Assembly (NCBI GenBank): GCA_001600055.1
Contig: BCIV01000008.1
Coordinates: forward strand, 682,001-746,000
Source of the DNA: Filobasidium wieringae
Lineage: Eukaryota; Basidiomycota; Tremellomycetes; Filobasidiales; Filobasidiaceae
Reading direction: 5' to 3'
Length of the DNA: 64,000 nt
Made by a program: the position numbers and the translations under genes. The notes beneath the pieces were generated by a model. That model saw nothing but the letters and a program-made list of their open reading frames with translations, was not told where the DNA came from and searched no databases. Shown here piece after piece: positions 1 to 11,903 of this stretch. Numbering within the stretch: the first letter of the stretch is position 1; each line of letters begins with the position of its first letter.

Positions 1-634
1 ATCATACAGTTGGCTGGTTGCTGCTAGTGAGCGTGACGGAGAATCAGATCAAGGTCGTTGCGTTGGCAGTCGCTCAGTTATCAGTCAGCTCGCTTCATAA
101 TCATAACCACGATCATCTCACACCTCGCTACTCCCCATTCTCCGCACCTTTCTGTTTCAACATCAACGCGGGATCATCGTTCTGACTCCGTGCTTGCTCC
201 TGCAGTTCCTTCTCCTTGTTCACCCTGTAGAGCGCAAGGATGATCTACAGGAGATCGGATTTGCTTATATTGGCCTGCCGATCTCCAGGTGGTCCGGTTG
301 AGATCTCGCTCGCAGTGCCGTACTGTAAGCGGCGTTCGGGCAGGGTCAACGCGCGCTACCAAAGAAAACCAGTGCAAGGCAGCTGTCCGCCAAGTCGAAA
401 TTGCAATATCTCGCCCCTTTGATGCGATTCGGCAGTTTGCTTTCTTTCTCAACACCAAATCTCGACCCTTTCAACTCTCTCACAATCCCCTTCTCTGCCA
501 TCCTCCTCAAATCGTTGCTGGTTGCTCGCCAGCTTCGAGTCGGACGGCATGGTGTGGTCAACCTAGACTTCTCCCCTGGTCGCAACCCATCAAGACATCA
601 CCCATAGACACACGTGCAATTCTTATCCACCATT
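1..634. other. Upstream region of the RhoGEF gene, no gene seen
   Basis: Short overlapping open frames occur on both strands, but none has a recognisable product or a splice partner. The part nearest the ATG at 635 is presumably promoter and 5' leader of the gene that follows. No clear TATA box was seen. Confidence 0.5.
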
Positions 635-3465
635 ATGACCATCTCTTCTACATCCCTGTCTCTCTTCCGCCGATTCTCCAGAAAATCCAAACGTCAAGTA
701 CAACAACCAGAATCAGATGTTCAACTACAGCCTGTCGAGCTAACACCACGGCCAACTATAATACAAAATGAACCACAACAGCAGAAAGGCACCCGCAAGC
801 GTATAGCTGAAGGAGGTATACAGTCGGACGAGACACCTCGTCCCTCTACAATCTCAACGAGGAAGGTAGCCTTTGAAGAAGTGTCTAAACAGCAACTTGC
901 CGCCGGAAAGGGGATAGCCTTGCTACCGTGAGTCAAAACTTGATGACATCTGCTCGACGCCTTTGGCTGACGGTATTGCTTTTACTTCTATTCATGCCTC
1001 GCTTGCGGTTTTTGACGTCAACGGCGCGTCCTTCAACTATTCCAGTCACGACGAGAATTATCTCAACCTGAAGATCAATGGGTTTGGCGAGACACTGAGC
1101 TTCCCCAAGTCGTTTTCTCAGCATGATTTGGAAGGAGAAATTCAAGAAGGTCCGGCGAGATATCCTACCAATCCCCATCATCTCGCTCGTACCACCATTA
1201 TCCAGCAGAATATGACTGCAACTCCGCCCAGCAAAAAGCTTGTGAAGAGGCCTCCAATTGATAGAGACCACAAGCCAACTGCTATCGATACCAGCCGAAC
1301 GACTCGGTCGACTGGGGACTCTCGCAATCGAACTCGTTCGGAGGATGGCATAGCTCTTCACGAAAAGCGAGATGAAATGGCGAAGATGTCACCTTGGAGA
1401 ACATGGGGACGAAGGAGTGGCGATAAGGCAGCGCGCAGTGATGCACCTCCTTCCGCCTGGAACGGCAATATAGTCTCAATTGAGCAGGCTCCTGTCCTTC
1501 CTCCGCCTCCTAGTTCGTTCATCAGCAGACGTCTTACGAAAAGCATCAGTTTCACTAGATCTCGACCGGATAGATACCTTGGTCAAGAAAGGTCGTCTTT
1601 TACTGTGGAAGGCCTGCCCGATACTGTTAGTCGACAGCAGAAACAGCAGGTTTATGGTGGACAGGGATATGAACTGGGGTGGCATCCCAATCAGTCAATT
1701 CAGCCCTACATTCTACTCCGTCCGCTATCTCCATTGGAATTGCCATCAGGCGGAGAGATGCTAGATGATCCTAAAGAAGTGATCGTCTCGTCACCAGATC
1801 CTTTGTCTCCGGAAACTCCGCTATCCACGAAAGAAGGTGTTGAATCTGAAGATTGGCATGGTGCTGGCTCTACTGATACCCATGCGACCACCGTATATGC
1901 CGAATCTAGATTCAGTATCGATTCGAACTGTACACCTGCTCTTAGCATGATGACAGCTTCCTTCTCTCCGAACATGGGTCCCGTTCGTCATCACTCTATC
2001 CCGCCTACTCCCCATCTTCTTACGCCTACTGCCACTCACCATATCGGTACTCAGTCGGAGCTTCTTTATCGGAAAAGTACTAGCGCACGCCGACCTAAAT
2101 TGCAAAGGACTCTAGCTATGAGCCAAATCCTCCCAAATGGTTTAGAAGACGAGCTCGGAGAGAGACCACCTAGCGAGCAAGAGATGGTCGAGCTCGTCAA
2201 GTTAGACGGCAAGCGAAAGAACCGACAGAGTTTGATGCAGATCGAGGACGATATGGCTTTTGCGAAAGTGGTAACTGAGCTCATGCAAGCGGAGAAGGAT
2301 GATCAGGCAGAGGAAGATCCGGAAGGGTGGACTTTACTACAAGGGCTCGGCTCTCCCAGCCTGGAAATGACCAAACATACGAAAACTATGCGAGCCTTTT
2401 TTTTGGTGCGGGAGTTGCTTGTTGGGGAGCGGAACTATAGACGACACCTTGTAAAGGGTATAGAGGTGAGCAGAACAGTCAATCCACATCAAGCGAACGT
2501 AACCTATCTTTACACGGCGATCAGATGTTGATGGAGGAGACCATACGAAGTTCCGCATTCGATTTCACGTATGACACCAACACGAGTGGTCCAGGCAAAT
2601 TGACTAAGAGTCAGAAACGATCTTCTTCGTTTATGAACCTTCCGTCTTATGCCATGAGCAAGGAAGAAAAACCTGTCTTTACGAAGTCTGCGCCCGGCAC
2701 GTTGAAACGGGAGAACCGCCCACAGTCGTTTTATGTCAATCGGTCGAACTCTGAACTCGGTGAAAGACGGAATAGGACTTTCAGCGATTTGACGGTATTG
2801 GCCAACGCCAGTAGTGCTGCTCCAGACCGGCAAAGAATCTGTCAAAACTTGCTCAAGCACCTGAGGGAGCTCTGCACTACATCCCGAAGACTGGCCTATG
2901 GGCTTGAATTCGACCCTACTCCAAACGAAGCCGCTGCAATGTTTCTTCAGCACGAGGACGAACTTTTCCAAGTATACAGCGATTGGTCCGCGATTATTGG
3001 CGAAGTTGTGATGAGCGGAATTCCTACCAGAATCCCTGCTAGGTTGGCCGGTAAGAACAAGGATCCGATGCGACAGAGGAAACGAAGTCTTAAATACGGC
3101 ACGAAACACATGGAACTGCCTAGTGGCGATTTACTTTTGGCAGATATAGTAAATTCTTCCTCCGATCGCATATATATGCAGATGATTCATTCTCCGTTTC
3201 GTATAGGTAATCAAGCCCACAGCCAGAGCGGGTCAATACACATTACTTTTTCAAGGTAAGAACGGAGTATTATCCTAATCATGCAGGCTATAGCGCGGTA
3301 GCTGACCCATCAAGATGAACAGAAATACTTGATTGCTTAGCCAAGAGTAATGAAGATACTACCCTGATACAACAAGCCTTGAATTCTGCCAAGAAGCTCG
3401 TCGCAGAATGCGATAGAAGACAAGATACCGATATGAGCACAATCGGCCATCATACCAAATTATAA
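635..3465 (+). CDS. Rho-type guanine nucleotide exchange factor (DH domain protein)
   Basis: Predicted exons are 635-927, 1046-2465, 2525-3148, 3207-3255 and 3323-3465, giving 842 aa. All joins keep frame and use GT-AG sites. The first ~540 residues are Ser/Pro/Arg-rich and low in complexity. A DH (Dbl homology) domain runs from about residue 545 to the C-terminus. It opens with the helix containing RELLVGERNYRRHL and ends with the RYxLLFQEIL-like helix, here GQYTLLFQEIL, which is assembled only when the 49-nt fourth exon is spliced in. DH domains load GTP onto Rho/Cdc42-type GTPases at membranes. A PH domain usually follows a DH domain, but this protein stops about 35 residues after the last DH helix, so membrane recruitment must come from elsewhere. 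The substrate GTPase cannot be told from the sequence. Confidence 0.8.
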
Positions 3466-3842
3466 TTCCCGCCTAACGAAATCTTTAACGTACTCTCTAT
3501 ACCCTTGGACTTCTTTGAGACCGGATAACTAGCACCTACATTCCTTTGTATCCACACATTCATTTCTGTTTCCCGAATACACATCGCCTGCAGATCGCTA
3601 GGCTCATCGGCTGGTCTTGCGCTATACTTGAATATTCCGATGATCGGTCACGTGAAAATCGTGACTTGATTCCAAGAGGTCAAGTGTCCGGCAAGTGTAA
3701 CGTACAGTGATCAATCGCTCTCTCATTCCGATTCCATCACAAACAGTAGACAGTCTTCATTACGTAGACACATAGTAATTACCAGACGAGCAAGACTAGC
3801 CACATCCACATCGACAAAGCAAAGTGGTCTCGCTGAGACTAG

Positions 3843-3850
3843 TATAAATA
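3843..3850 (+). promoter_or_regulatory. TATA box of the exportin-T gene (candidate)
   Basis: TATAAATA lies 105-112 nt upstream of the ATG at 3955, inside the 489-nt space between the RhoGEF stop and exportin-T. Nothing else in 3466-3954 looks like a gene. A CACGTG E-box-like site lies near 3650. Confidence 0.4.
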
Positions 3851-3954
3851 GAAGTTCATCCTGCCTACTACCTGGTCGTCCGACATTCCATTCAAGACTT
3901 TTTATACATTCATCCTGGGAGGATTCCTTCGCGAAAACAGCCAGAGGGATAAAT

Positions 3955-6900
3955 ATGGCGGATCAGTCTCAGCATGTCGTGCAAATTCCTCAAGCAGTAA
4001 ACATCGCGGCTTCGCAAGATTCCACTGTTGCCCCCCAATTACGACAACAAGCTATTGAATATCTGACGAAGGTGCGGGAGTTAAGTCAGGAGACATGGAA
4101 GGTAAGCTCTCTAGCTTGTATAAGCTGTCCACTTTGCTGACAACAAGATTGTACATCTTTGTGCTATGGAATAGGCTTGTCTGACTCTTTATTTGCAAGG
4201 GGCAGGTAGCTCTTCTACCAGTTCTCTTGGCCGTGACGGAAAGGAGAAACTATCCAGCGAGCTCCGAGTATACTGCTTGCAGATCGTCGATGATGTGTTA
4301 GGGAACAAGTAGGTTTTCTCTTCGGCCCTGGCTCTTTTCGCTCGTCTACTGATTGATGTTGCAGACCTGAAGTCGTTGCCGAGGAGGATCTCATAGCGTT
4401 GCATCAGGCCTTAATGAGCTATGTGCAGACGGAATTCGTTGAAGGAAGTGCGGAACAAGGCGTGACTTGTGAGCCTCAACTCTTAGCAAGCGTTGTGCTT
4501 CACGAGCCTAACTTCCTCTCTTCCAGTTATTCGTAATAAATTTTGCTACACCCTTACATTATGCTTTCTCCGACTCTATCCTTCACCAATTCCCGATTTC
4601 TTGACTCCTTTCCTGTCCTTCCTCAACCTATCGCACAGCTCTACCTCGAGCGAAAAAATACAGCCTACAGTCCTCACGCTTCGTATGCTATGTGAGATCG
4701 CGGCGGAAGTACATGATCCCCTCTTCAAATCTGCAAGAGCCTGGACTGCCGAGCGCAACAATCGGGACGGACTCATTCGAGACAGCCTGAGACTTCGAGG
4801 GGAAGTCAAAACCATCATGGACGGCTTAGTGGGGCTAGTTAAATCGGGCCTGAAGACTGAGGGTGAACAGCCTGTGATGCGGGAAATCGTCGAGTGGTCG
4901 TTGAACGCTCTGGCAACATGGACACGTATGTAACAACAGTCTTTTTCGTTGCGTAATATCACTTATCCGTATTATCCTGCCTCCACAGCTTGGGTAGACA
5001 TCAACTCATCCGTTACCCCAGGCTCCCTTAGCCTTTACCAAACGCTTCTCCAACATCCTCGTGCTCGGTACAGAAACGCCGCTCTTACCATATATTCGAT
5101 ACTACTTAATAAGGGAACCAAAACTGCTGCGGAAAAATTGCAAATCATGCAAGTCTTAGATGTCATGGCGTTCGTGAGACCACTAGAAGAGAAAACGAGA
5201 TTATCAGGGAGAAGTCAGACTGAGCTTTCGGAAGACGAACTCACCTTCCGTGCATCCCTCGGCAAGGTATTAGCCGCATATGGTGTCGAGAGTTTGAAGA
5301 TGAGCGAAGACGTAGGTGCTAAAAAAACGTTTAGAGTTGCAGCTCTAAAGAGATTTTGCGTGCTATGAACTTCGCAGGAGCAAGCAGACCCTACATTACG
5401 ATCCCAAGCTAAGGAGATGTGGGAATCCACACTAGCATTGATCTTGCGATTTGTGGAGGATGGGAAAGACGACGTTTCAGAAGCCATCGCGCCCCTCTTG
5501 AACGATACTATGCGAATTGTACGTTCCGCAGTAATCTAACCCAAAGACCCGATCCGGCCTTGATAGTATTGACATTACAGTACAAAAAAGCTAGAAAAGC
5601 AAATGAAGCCGGATATGTTTTGCCTCAAGACAAGTCCCAATTCTTTGCAACCCTGTTGGAAGAGTTCGTGAACCAGATGCAATGGCCGATTGATATGGAA
5701 TGGGATCCAGCAGACCCTGGAGACGAAGAGGATGAGGAGTTTGACGCTTTCATCCAACGTCGATCAGTACGCAATAAAAGTCGCTCAAACACCTACGACC
5801 TCGCTCATGTCTTCTCATCCAGCGCTTGCGATCTGAAGTTGATCAGATCGCACAAATCGATGCTGAGCTGGCTCGAGGACGAATCGTGGCGTATGTGGCT
5901 GAAAAGTTCAATCAAGTACAGACTCAGGGACCAACTGCGGTCATATGGCAACAAGTCGAGCTGGCTGTGTATCTGACGTACATATACGGCGAGCTGCAGA
6001 AGAACTGTACGTATCACGTGGAGCAATTATCATCTGAACCAATTGACGCTGACATGCTCCTCGTGAACAGCTACACAAGGGAGAGAGATTTTCTTCGACA
6101 TGCCGCTAGAGCTTACGAATGCACTGAAGGAGAAAGCGAAGGAAAGAACAGAAAGGTATAGACGGTTGAACACAACTGGGCAAGACTTACCTGGTGCTCA
6201 AATCCCTCCTCCACCTAGAGAGCATATTGACTTCAATCAAATAACTCTTACACCTCAAGGGGAGATGCTCGAGCAGGCGATCCACGCAGGTATCTTGACT
6301 TACCCTCACTCTGCGGTCACGCTACAATACCTTGAGTGTGTTTCAAGATACTCGGAATTCTATAGGTGCCGCAGACAACATATCCAACCAGTGTTGGAGG
6401 CATTTGTTGACCAACGGTATGTACAAATGGTCTCTGTATGCGACCACTTCGCTAACGTCGCTAACTCCTTAGAGGCATACATAACGAGAAGAAGGCTGTT
6501 CAACAGCGTGTTATCTATCTATTCTCCAAATTCATCAAGGATTCCAGACGGTACATCGACAACGCCTTTGTGCCAGCAATCTTGAATGGGATCAGTGTAT
6601 GTCATGCGGTTTGCTTTAGTTCGTCAGTATTTCGCTGATACGCCAAGAAATGGAATACCAGGACGCGCTGCCGATTGTGGCAGTCTTGCCGGAGGCAGAG
6701 AATCCAGGTGAAGATCTTCTGGCCAAAGCGACTACTGGATCCCAAGCATTCGATACACACATATACCTCTATGAGTCGGTGGGAGCGCTCATTTCGCTCA
6801 TCAAGGATGCAGAAGAGCAATCCAGGATGCTCGATGCAGCTTTCCAACCGCTCATATCAGAACTAGGCGCTGCCGTACAAAGCAAGACAGGCGGCAATCA

Positions 6901-8260
6901 ACCCGAGCTGCAGCAAGTACTGCAAGTACATCACGTTATCTTGGCGATCGGCGCCATCGCCCGGGGCTTTCCGGAACCGGGTGAAGTGGCGCCAGTTCTC
7001 GCTCCATCCTGGTTGCCTGCATTTGAAGCACCCTCCCAAGCCGTTTTACAAACGCTGGAGTCCTTTAAAGGATACCGGATCGTCAGAGACGCAGTAGGTG
7101 TTCAGGTTTGCTGCGCTGTCATTGAGCCTCACTGATATATTGCCCACCAGGCTCGGTCCGCGATTGCTGGGGTGATCGGCACTTTAGCAACTCGGGGCAC
7201 TCATTTGGTCCCTCCTCTAGTCGTTCATACTATTGATCTGTTTGAACCAAGGGAGCTACTGGAATTCCTTGGCTTCCTTGGCATGCTGGCTCATAGACTA
7301 AAGGTAATGAATAACCATTTCGATGCGTTGATCATGCTACGTATACTGAGTTTCTTCGTGTATCTCAGGATGATATAAAACCGATCTTAGAAGAATTAGT
7401 ACCCATCTTATTCGATCGGGTATACGCTTTGCTATCCACCGCTGCTACAGGAACGGACGAAGCGATCCTGCAAGGCAATATGAAGAAGGGCTACTTGAGC
7501 TTTCTGCAAACAATCTTCACGGATGATCTGCAAAGCATACTTATCAGTGACCGTGAGTCTGATGAGCTGAAGTCGTTCATATCAGGCAGCGCTCAATGCA
7601 AAGCATTTCCCGCTTACAGGAAACAAGCCTAGATTGGATGGTTTGATTAACCACTTGATATCTGTCGGGGCAGATAGTGCGGATCGAAGCGACCGTTCAG
7701 CTCAAAAAGCGGCTTTCTTCGTTTTGATGCGGTCGCTGCAGTCCTGGTCCTTTATGGCCGATTCGCCTACGGCCTTCTTGACGGAGGGTGCTTTGCTTAA
7801 CAAAGAAAGCAAGAAGCAGGTCAAGGTTACCGGAAATCCCACCAACGCAGCTAGTGCAGTGGGAACGACTCAATATCTGCCTGGCTACGAGGCTATCATC
7901 TATGAGAGGATTGTTCCGGCTGGGTTCCAGACCATATTGGACCCGGAATTCCAGGCCAAGGACGGACAAGCTTCATTAGTATGAAAGGATGACCTTCGTT
8001 CTACGCTACACTCATACTGACACTGTACATTTACCTAGGTTATTTACGAGGTTGGAAACCTGCTTCGAGAGCTTATTGCCGCAAGGGGATTGGAGGCGGT
8101 GGAATTCTTACAAAACACATACCTACCGACTATCGGATGCCCACCAGCTGCCATTCAAGAGCTGATTCTCCATATCCGGAGTGACACCGTCAAGGATTTC
8201 AAAAAGTGGTTTGGTGAATTTATGAAGGAATGGAAAGCAGGATTAGGTCTGCCTGCATGA
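3955..8260 (+). CDS. LOS1: Exportin-T (tRNA nuclear exporter, Los1/XPOT)
   Basis: Fifteen exons give 1145 aa: 3955-4101, 4175-4308, 4365-4468, 4527-4925, 4989-5311, 5378-5518, 5581-5766, 5823-6006, 6071-6416, 6473-6596, 6662-7093, 7151-7303, 7369-7552, 7620-7978 and 8039-8260. Every junction keeps frame. The protein is an importin-beta/exportin HEAT-repeat superhelix. Family marks include SQETWKACLTLYLQG near the N-terminus, ATWTPWVDINSS in the middle, the VHHVILAIGAIARGFP helix around residues 780-800, and a C-terminal FKKWFGEFMKEWK helix. Exportin-T binds mature tRNA with Ran-GTP and carries it through the nuclear pore. Length matches yeast Los1 (about 1100 aa). Introns are 56-73 nt. Confidence 0.93.
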
Positions 8261-8627
8261 ACGATCAATGAAAGAACCAGCATCTGACGAAACAGCAACA
8301 TGACATGACCCGACGATGTACGACACGACAGCAATATCATATTACCTACGCCAGTCAATAAACAACTTGCACTGCTCTGCCTTAAGCACTCAGGATTGTA
8401 GCATTACTCTATTTGAGTGACTGATGCATATCGAGAATCCTTTTAGGCGAAACGGTGACTAATCGTGTCGACCATACCACTCTGCTGCGCTTAATGTTCA
8501 AAATGATCTCACGAGCCATGATCCAATGTTTTTAGGGTTTCCGTATATGCATGAATACCTTGAATGCTCCATCATCGATGCGAATGCAGCAGATCTCATA
8601 ACAGCCTTATAACAGGCATGGGCCACC
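8261..8627. other. Convergent intergenic region
   Basis: These 367 nt lie between two converging stop codons (exportin-T and the HAD phosphatase) and should hold both 3' UTRs. No gene-like feature was seen. Confidence 0.5.
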
Positions 8628-9879
8628 TCATGCAGCTTCGGTGATTTGCATCTCCAACTTTCCATCGGCAGACTTGACCACCTTGACCTTAGTCAGATCT
8701 TCCACGATCCAGGTAGCACCGCAGTCAACGAGTTCCTCTCGAGGGTGGCTAGTGCATACAGCAAGGACTTTAGCTCCAGAAGCTACTCCAGACTTGATCC
8801 CGCTGGGTGCGTCCTCTACGACGATGCATTGGGTGATCTCTTTGTTCAGCTTGGACGCTCCAGTCAGATATCTGTATGTTTATTGATCGTTATCCTAACT
8901 GATGATGTATCTGACGTCGCGGAACGTACGGTTCAGGGTGAGGTTTGCCGAATTTCACATCGTTGGCGGTGACGATAAGGGGAGGATGAGGTACGCCCGC
9001 AAGCTTCAAAGCAGGTTCGGCGTAGTACAGAGTGGCTGTAATATACATCAGTGATAGCTCGTCGATTTGCGCTGACAAGCTTACCAGATGTGACGATCGT
9101 CCAGTTTTCCTGAGGGATCTACAACCGAACGAAGATAGGCTTTTGGTCATGGTTGCGGAATGTTACGATGATTCCTTGCTTACCGAATCCAACAAGGTAG
9201 CAACTCCTGGAAGAATCTCCAACCCCTTCTTCCCCTCAGCCTTTAAACGCGCCCCCTCGGCAAGAATCATGTCTTCGAATCGAGCAATTTCAGACTTGAG
9301 ATTTTCAGGAGTAACGTTGCACCATCTCTTCAAGCTATGGTGACACGATTGTTAGCATGCCTGTTTCCCTTGGCGTCTCGGCTAGATTAGCTTACTTGTC
9401 CTGTATGACCATACAAGATCAGATACCAGGAAGATGCCACAAGCCAGGAAATACTTACCTCCGTTCGAACACCGTGACTAGCTGTGTGACACTTGCGTAA
9501 GAAACGTTCTCGTTTCGATAATACACGATGAACTTACTTTTGAGTACTTCAACAAGATCGAGGTTGTGCTCTTGAGCGTATACTGCATTACATAGGAGTG
9601 GTCAGCTCGATATCGATCGTTCCATAAATTATAGATGGAAACGCACCTTCCCAGGTGGAAAGAACACCAGGAGTACTGTCTGTCAACCCCCAAACACATG
9701 GATTCTTAAGTTGTGCCGAGATAAAGATCGTAGATGACAATGATGTATCGTAACGTACCGAGAAGGGTACCGTCCATATCTGTAAGTCCTCGTATCTCGT
9801 CAGCTGCGTACTGCTACAACGCAGCAACAAATATCTTACCGAATAACAGCCCATCGAATTGCACATTGGAGGTAGACAT
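8628..9879 (-). CDS. HAD-family phosphatase, glycerol-3-phosphate/2-deoxyglucose-6-phosphate phosphatase type
   Basis: On the minus strand I predict ten exons: 9879-9840, 9779-9759, 9679-9647, 9582-9538, 9481-9459, 9400-9396, 9334-9184, 9118-9085, 9035-8930 and 8871-8628 (233 aa). Motif I FDMDGT (nucleophile Asp14, acid/base Asp16) is split by an intron, and its second half sits on a 21-nt exon. The family stretch HGVRT follows. Motif II is the TS before ATLYYAEPAL. Motif III is NDVKFGKPHPEPY, and motif IV is VVEDAPSG. This order is that of yeast Gpp1/Dog1 and fungal relatives, which remove phosphate from small sugar or polyol phosphates. The exact substrate cannot be assigned. Exon six is only 5 nt (GACAA); without it the next exon hits a stop. 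Confidence 0.88.
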
Positions 9880-10682
9880 ATTCGTTTGGTGGCAGAATAA
9901 GGTATGCTTGGTATAAGTTGGTGTACGAGTGAGCTGTTCTGATAAATTGTCTCTCAGCTCTCAGCGTTCAAAAACATAATACGATCATTGGGTGTTCACA
10001 GTAATCGGTATTCAAGATTCCTCGGCCGAGTCTCAGCCGCGCTCTGATTCGTGTCGAACGGTCATTCTACGTGATTGTACAATTATATAGCTCCCTGTTC
10101 TGGGCCTTCTGAGATACCCATCGACCTGGCAGCAGAACAATCGCTCCCGCATTGGTCTCAAGTAGAATGAAACGCCTTGCAACCTCCGTTCGATATCACG
10201 AAGGACCTCAAGTGTAGAAGAGTAGAGTCAGTCTGGCTGCGTCACAGATAAACTCTATATGCACGGTGACGTCCTCAAGGCATTAGAGAGGGAAAGTTTA
10301 AAGGTTGTTTCAAGGTAATTGGTCAACCGTTGGCCCATGCATGGTGTTCCAGCTCTCGGAGGGGGGCTCGACAACAGAAGGAGACAATCGAGCATTGTAA
10401 AGATATTGAAGCGAGAAGTGGTAATTTCATGTGACATGGTCCCGACGATTCTTCGTACAACATTGTATCGGCCATGAACCGTATTCGTTTCCCATAGATA
10501 ACCCGGAAAGAAGAGAATGATCAAGCCCGTTGGCCTGGTTGAGGTTGTTGTACGACCTGAAATGCGAAAGGAGGATGTAATCAGCATATGACTCCAAGTT
10601 CCGAGGTCTGATCGAGGTGGAAGAAGCACGACAAGATGAACCAGTTTGTAGCTCGCTTCCTTGTCTTGAGTTTTTGCTCAAA
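9880..10682. other. Intergenic region between two minus-strand genes
   Basis: This stretch holds the promoter side of the HAD phosphatase and the 3' side of prefoldin 2. A minus-strand frame from prefoldin runs on to 10427 if its last intron is not removed, but its content looks non-coding. Nothing else was recognised. Confidence 0.4.
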
Positions 10683-11324
10683 TCATCGCGGCATAATCTT
10701 GCGGATCGTGTGGGCCATCGTTCTTCTTCGTGTCCGGCCGTCCTCACTTTCTGACGTATGAAGAGGCGAGAAGACAACCTACTCACTTGAATGTTGTATT
10801 CTTTCTGGAAAGCTCTGAATTCGTCTTCTCTCGTCTTGTAGGTCCCTATCAGTTGATCCAAGGCGTGTTTGATCTGAGATACCGGACACACAACGTCATA
10901 TATAAGACAGAGCTATATGTCACGAAAGGGCAGACGTTCAGATATGCTTACTCCTTGCAGATTTCCCCTCAACATCGGTTCTACCTCCTTAACGGTTCTC
11001 TCTACCAGTACACCTCCAATCAGTCTGAAGCATTTTCGATCCGGTTCGGTTTCTATAAGAGGTGTTAAGGTAGAAAGAACAAGACTAAGATGATAGTAAA
11101 CCGACCAGGAAATTCAAATTAGCGTTGAAACTTGCATAGCAAACGAATGTCTTTCCATGGAACCAAGAACGAAGCTGTACTTACTCATGCTCTTCTCCTT
11201 CTCCTTCGAGCTCTCCCATCTTTTGAGCAATAGCAGTAAGCTCATTCTTGTATCGCGTGTATCTTGCTTGGATCTCCGCTGGTGCGGGTTGCGCTTTGGA
11301 GGGTACTTTTGGTGCAGCAGACAT
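10683..11324 (-). CDS. GIM4: Prefoldin subunit 2
   Basis: Exons are 11324-11185, 11084-10952, 10873-10787 and a short last exon ending at the stop 10685-10683. The protein is a small beta-type prefoldin: an N-terminal coiled coil (residues about 17-48, ending in a Glu/Gly-rich stretch), the hairpin core with CFRLIGGVLVERTVKEV, and a second coiled coil starting at IKHALDQL. Prefoldin is a six-subunit cytosolic chaperone that passes unfolded actin and tubulin to the CCT chaperonin. The last acceptor is unresolved. Acceptors before 10742 or 10697 both reach the same stop, giving a tail of about 19 or 4 residues after NIQ. The second is closer to the short tail of yeast Gim4. Confidence 0.82.
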
Positions 11325-11903
11325 GATAAGGCTTGTATCTTTGGGTGTATGGGTGTTGGTAAATGGTCGACCTTCTCAGAAGCACTCCGTATCAGTATCT
11401 GATTGTCCATAACCCGGCAGGCGCCCTGAACGTGGACATAGAGATCGAGGCATGTCCTTGACTCGCCAAGGGAGTTTACGTGAATCTGACGTCATGACAC
11501 GTGGATCAATATACGCCCTGACTGTCGGTCTGATCAGCGATCGATCATACTCCTTCTTTCACATGACGGTATCGAAAAGAAGGTTGTATTCCTGCTGGGC
11601 CGCACATGAGGCACCGAGCGGAGGGACAAGGTAGCATGGCTCTGGAATCAGGAATCTAATTAAGATCCCCATCGTCATCTTCACACGCTCACCTCTCCCT
11701 CGCATATCGTCATATCACATAAAGAAACCATGCGACTTATCAAGGAGGGACTCCCTTTAGGTCCCCATTGTCCTCGGTTCTCCACCGCTCTTACCAGGAT
11801 CAGTCGTATATAGAGGCTGCACGCAAAATAGGTGGCTAACAAGGCAGCTTCCTGGTTTAGACCCTTGAAAACACTTCTTTTGCTTTACGTCAGACGAAAC
11901 ACC
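11325..11903. other. Divergent promoter region of prefoldin 2 and the aquaporin
   Basis: This 579-nt region separates two start codons that face apart, so it should hold both promoters and 5' leaders. No further gene was seen. Confidence 0.5.

Noticed and set aside
10427..10750. Read-through extension of prefoldin 2 to 10427
   Set aside because: It needs a 36-nt intron or none, and adds about 110 residues unlike any prefoldin. Ending at 10683 fits the family better.
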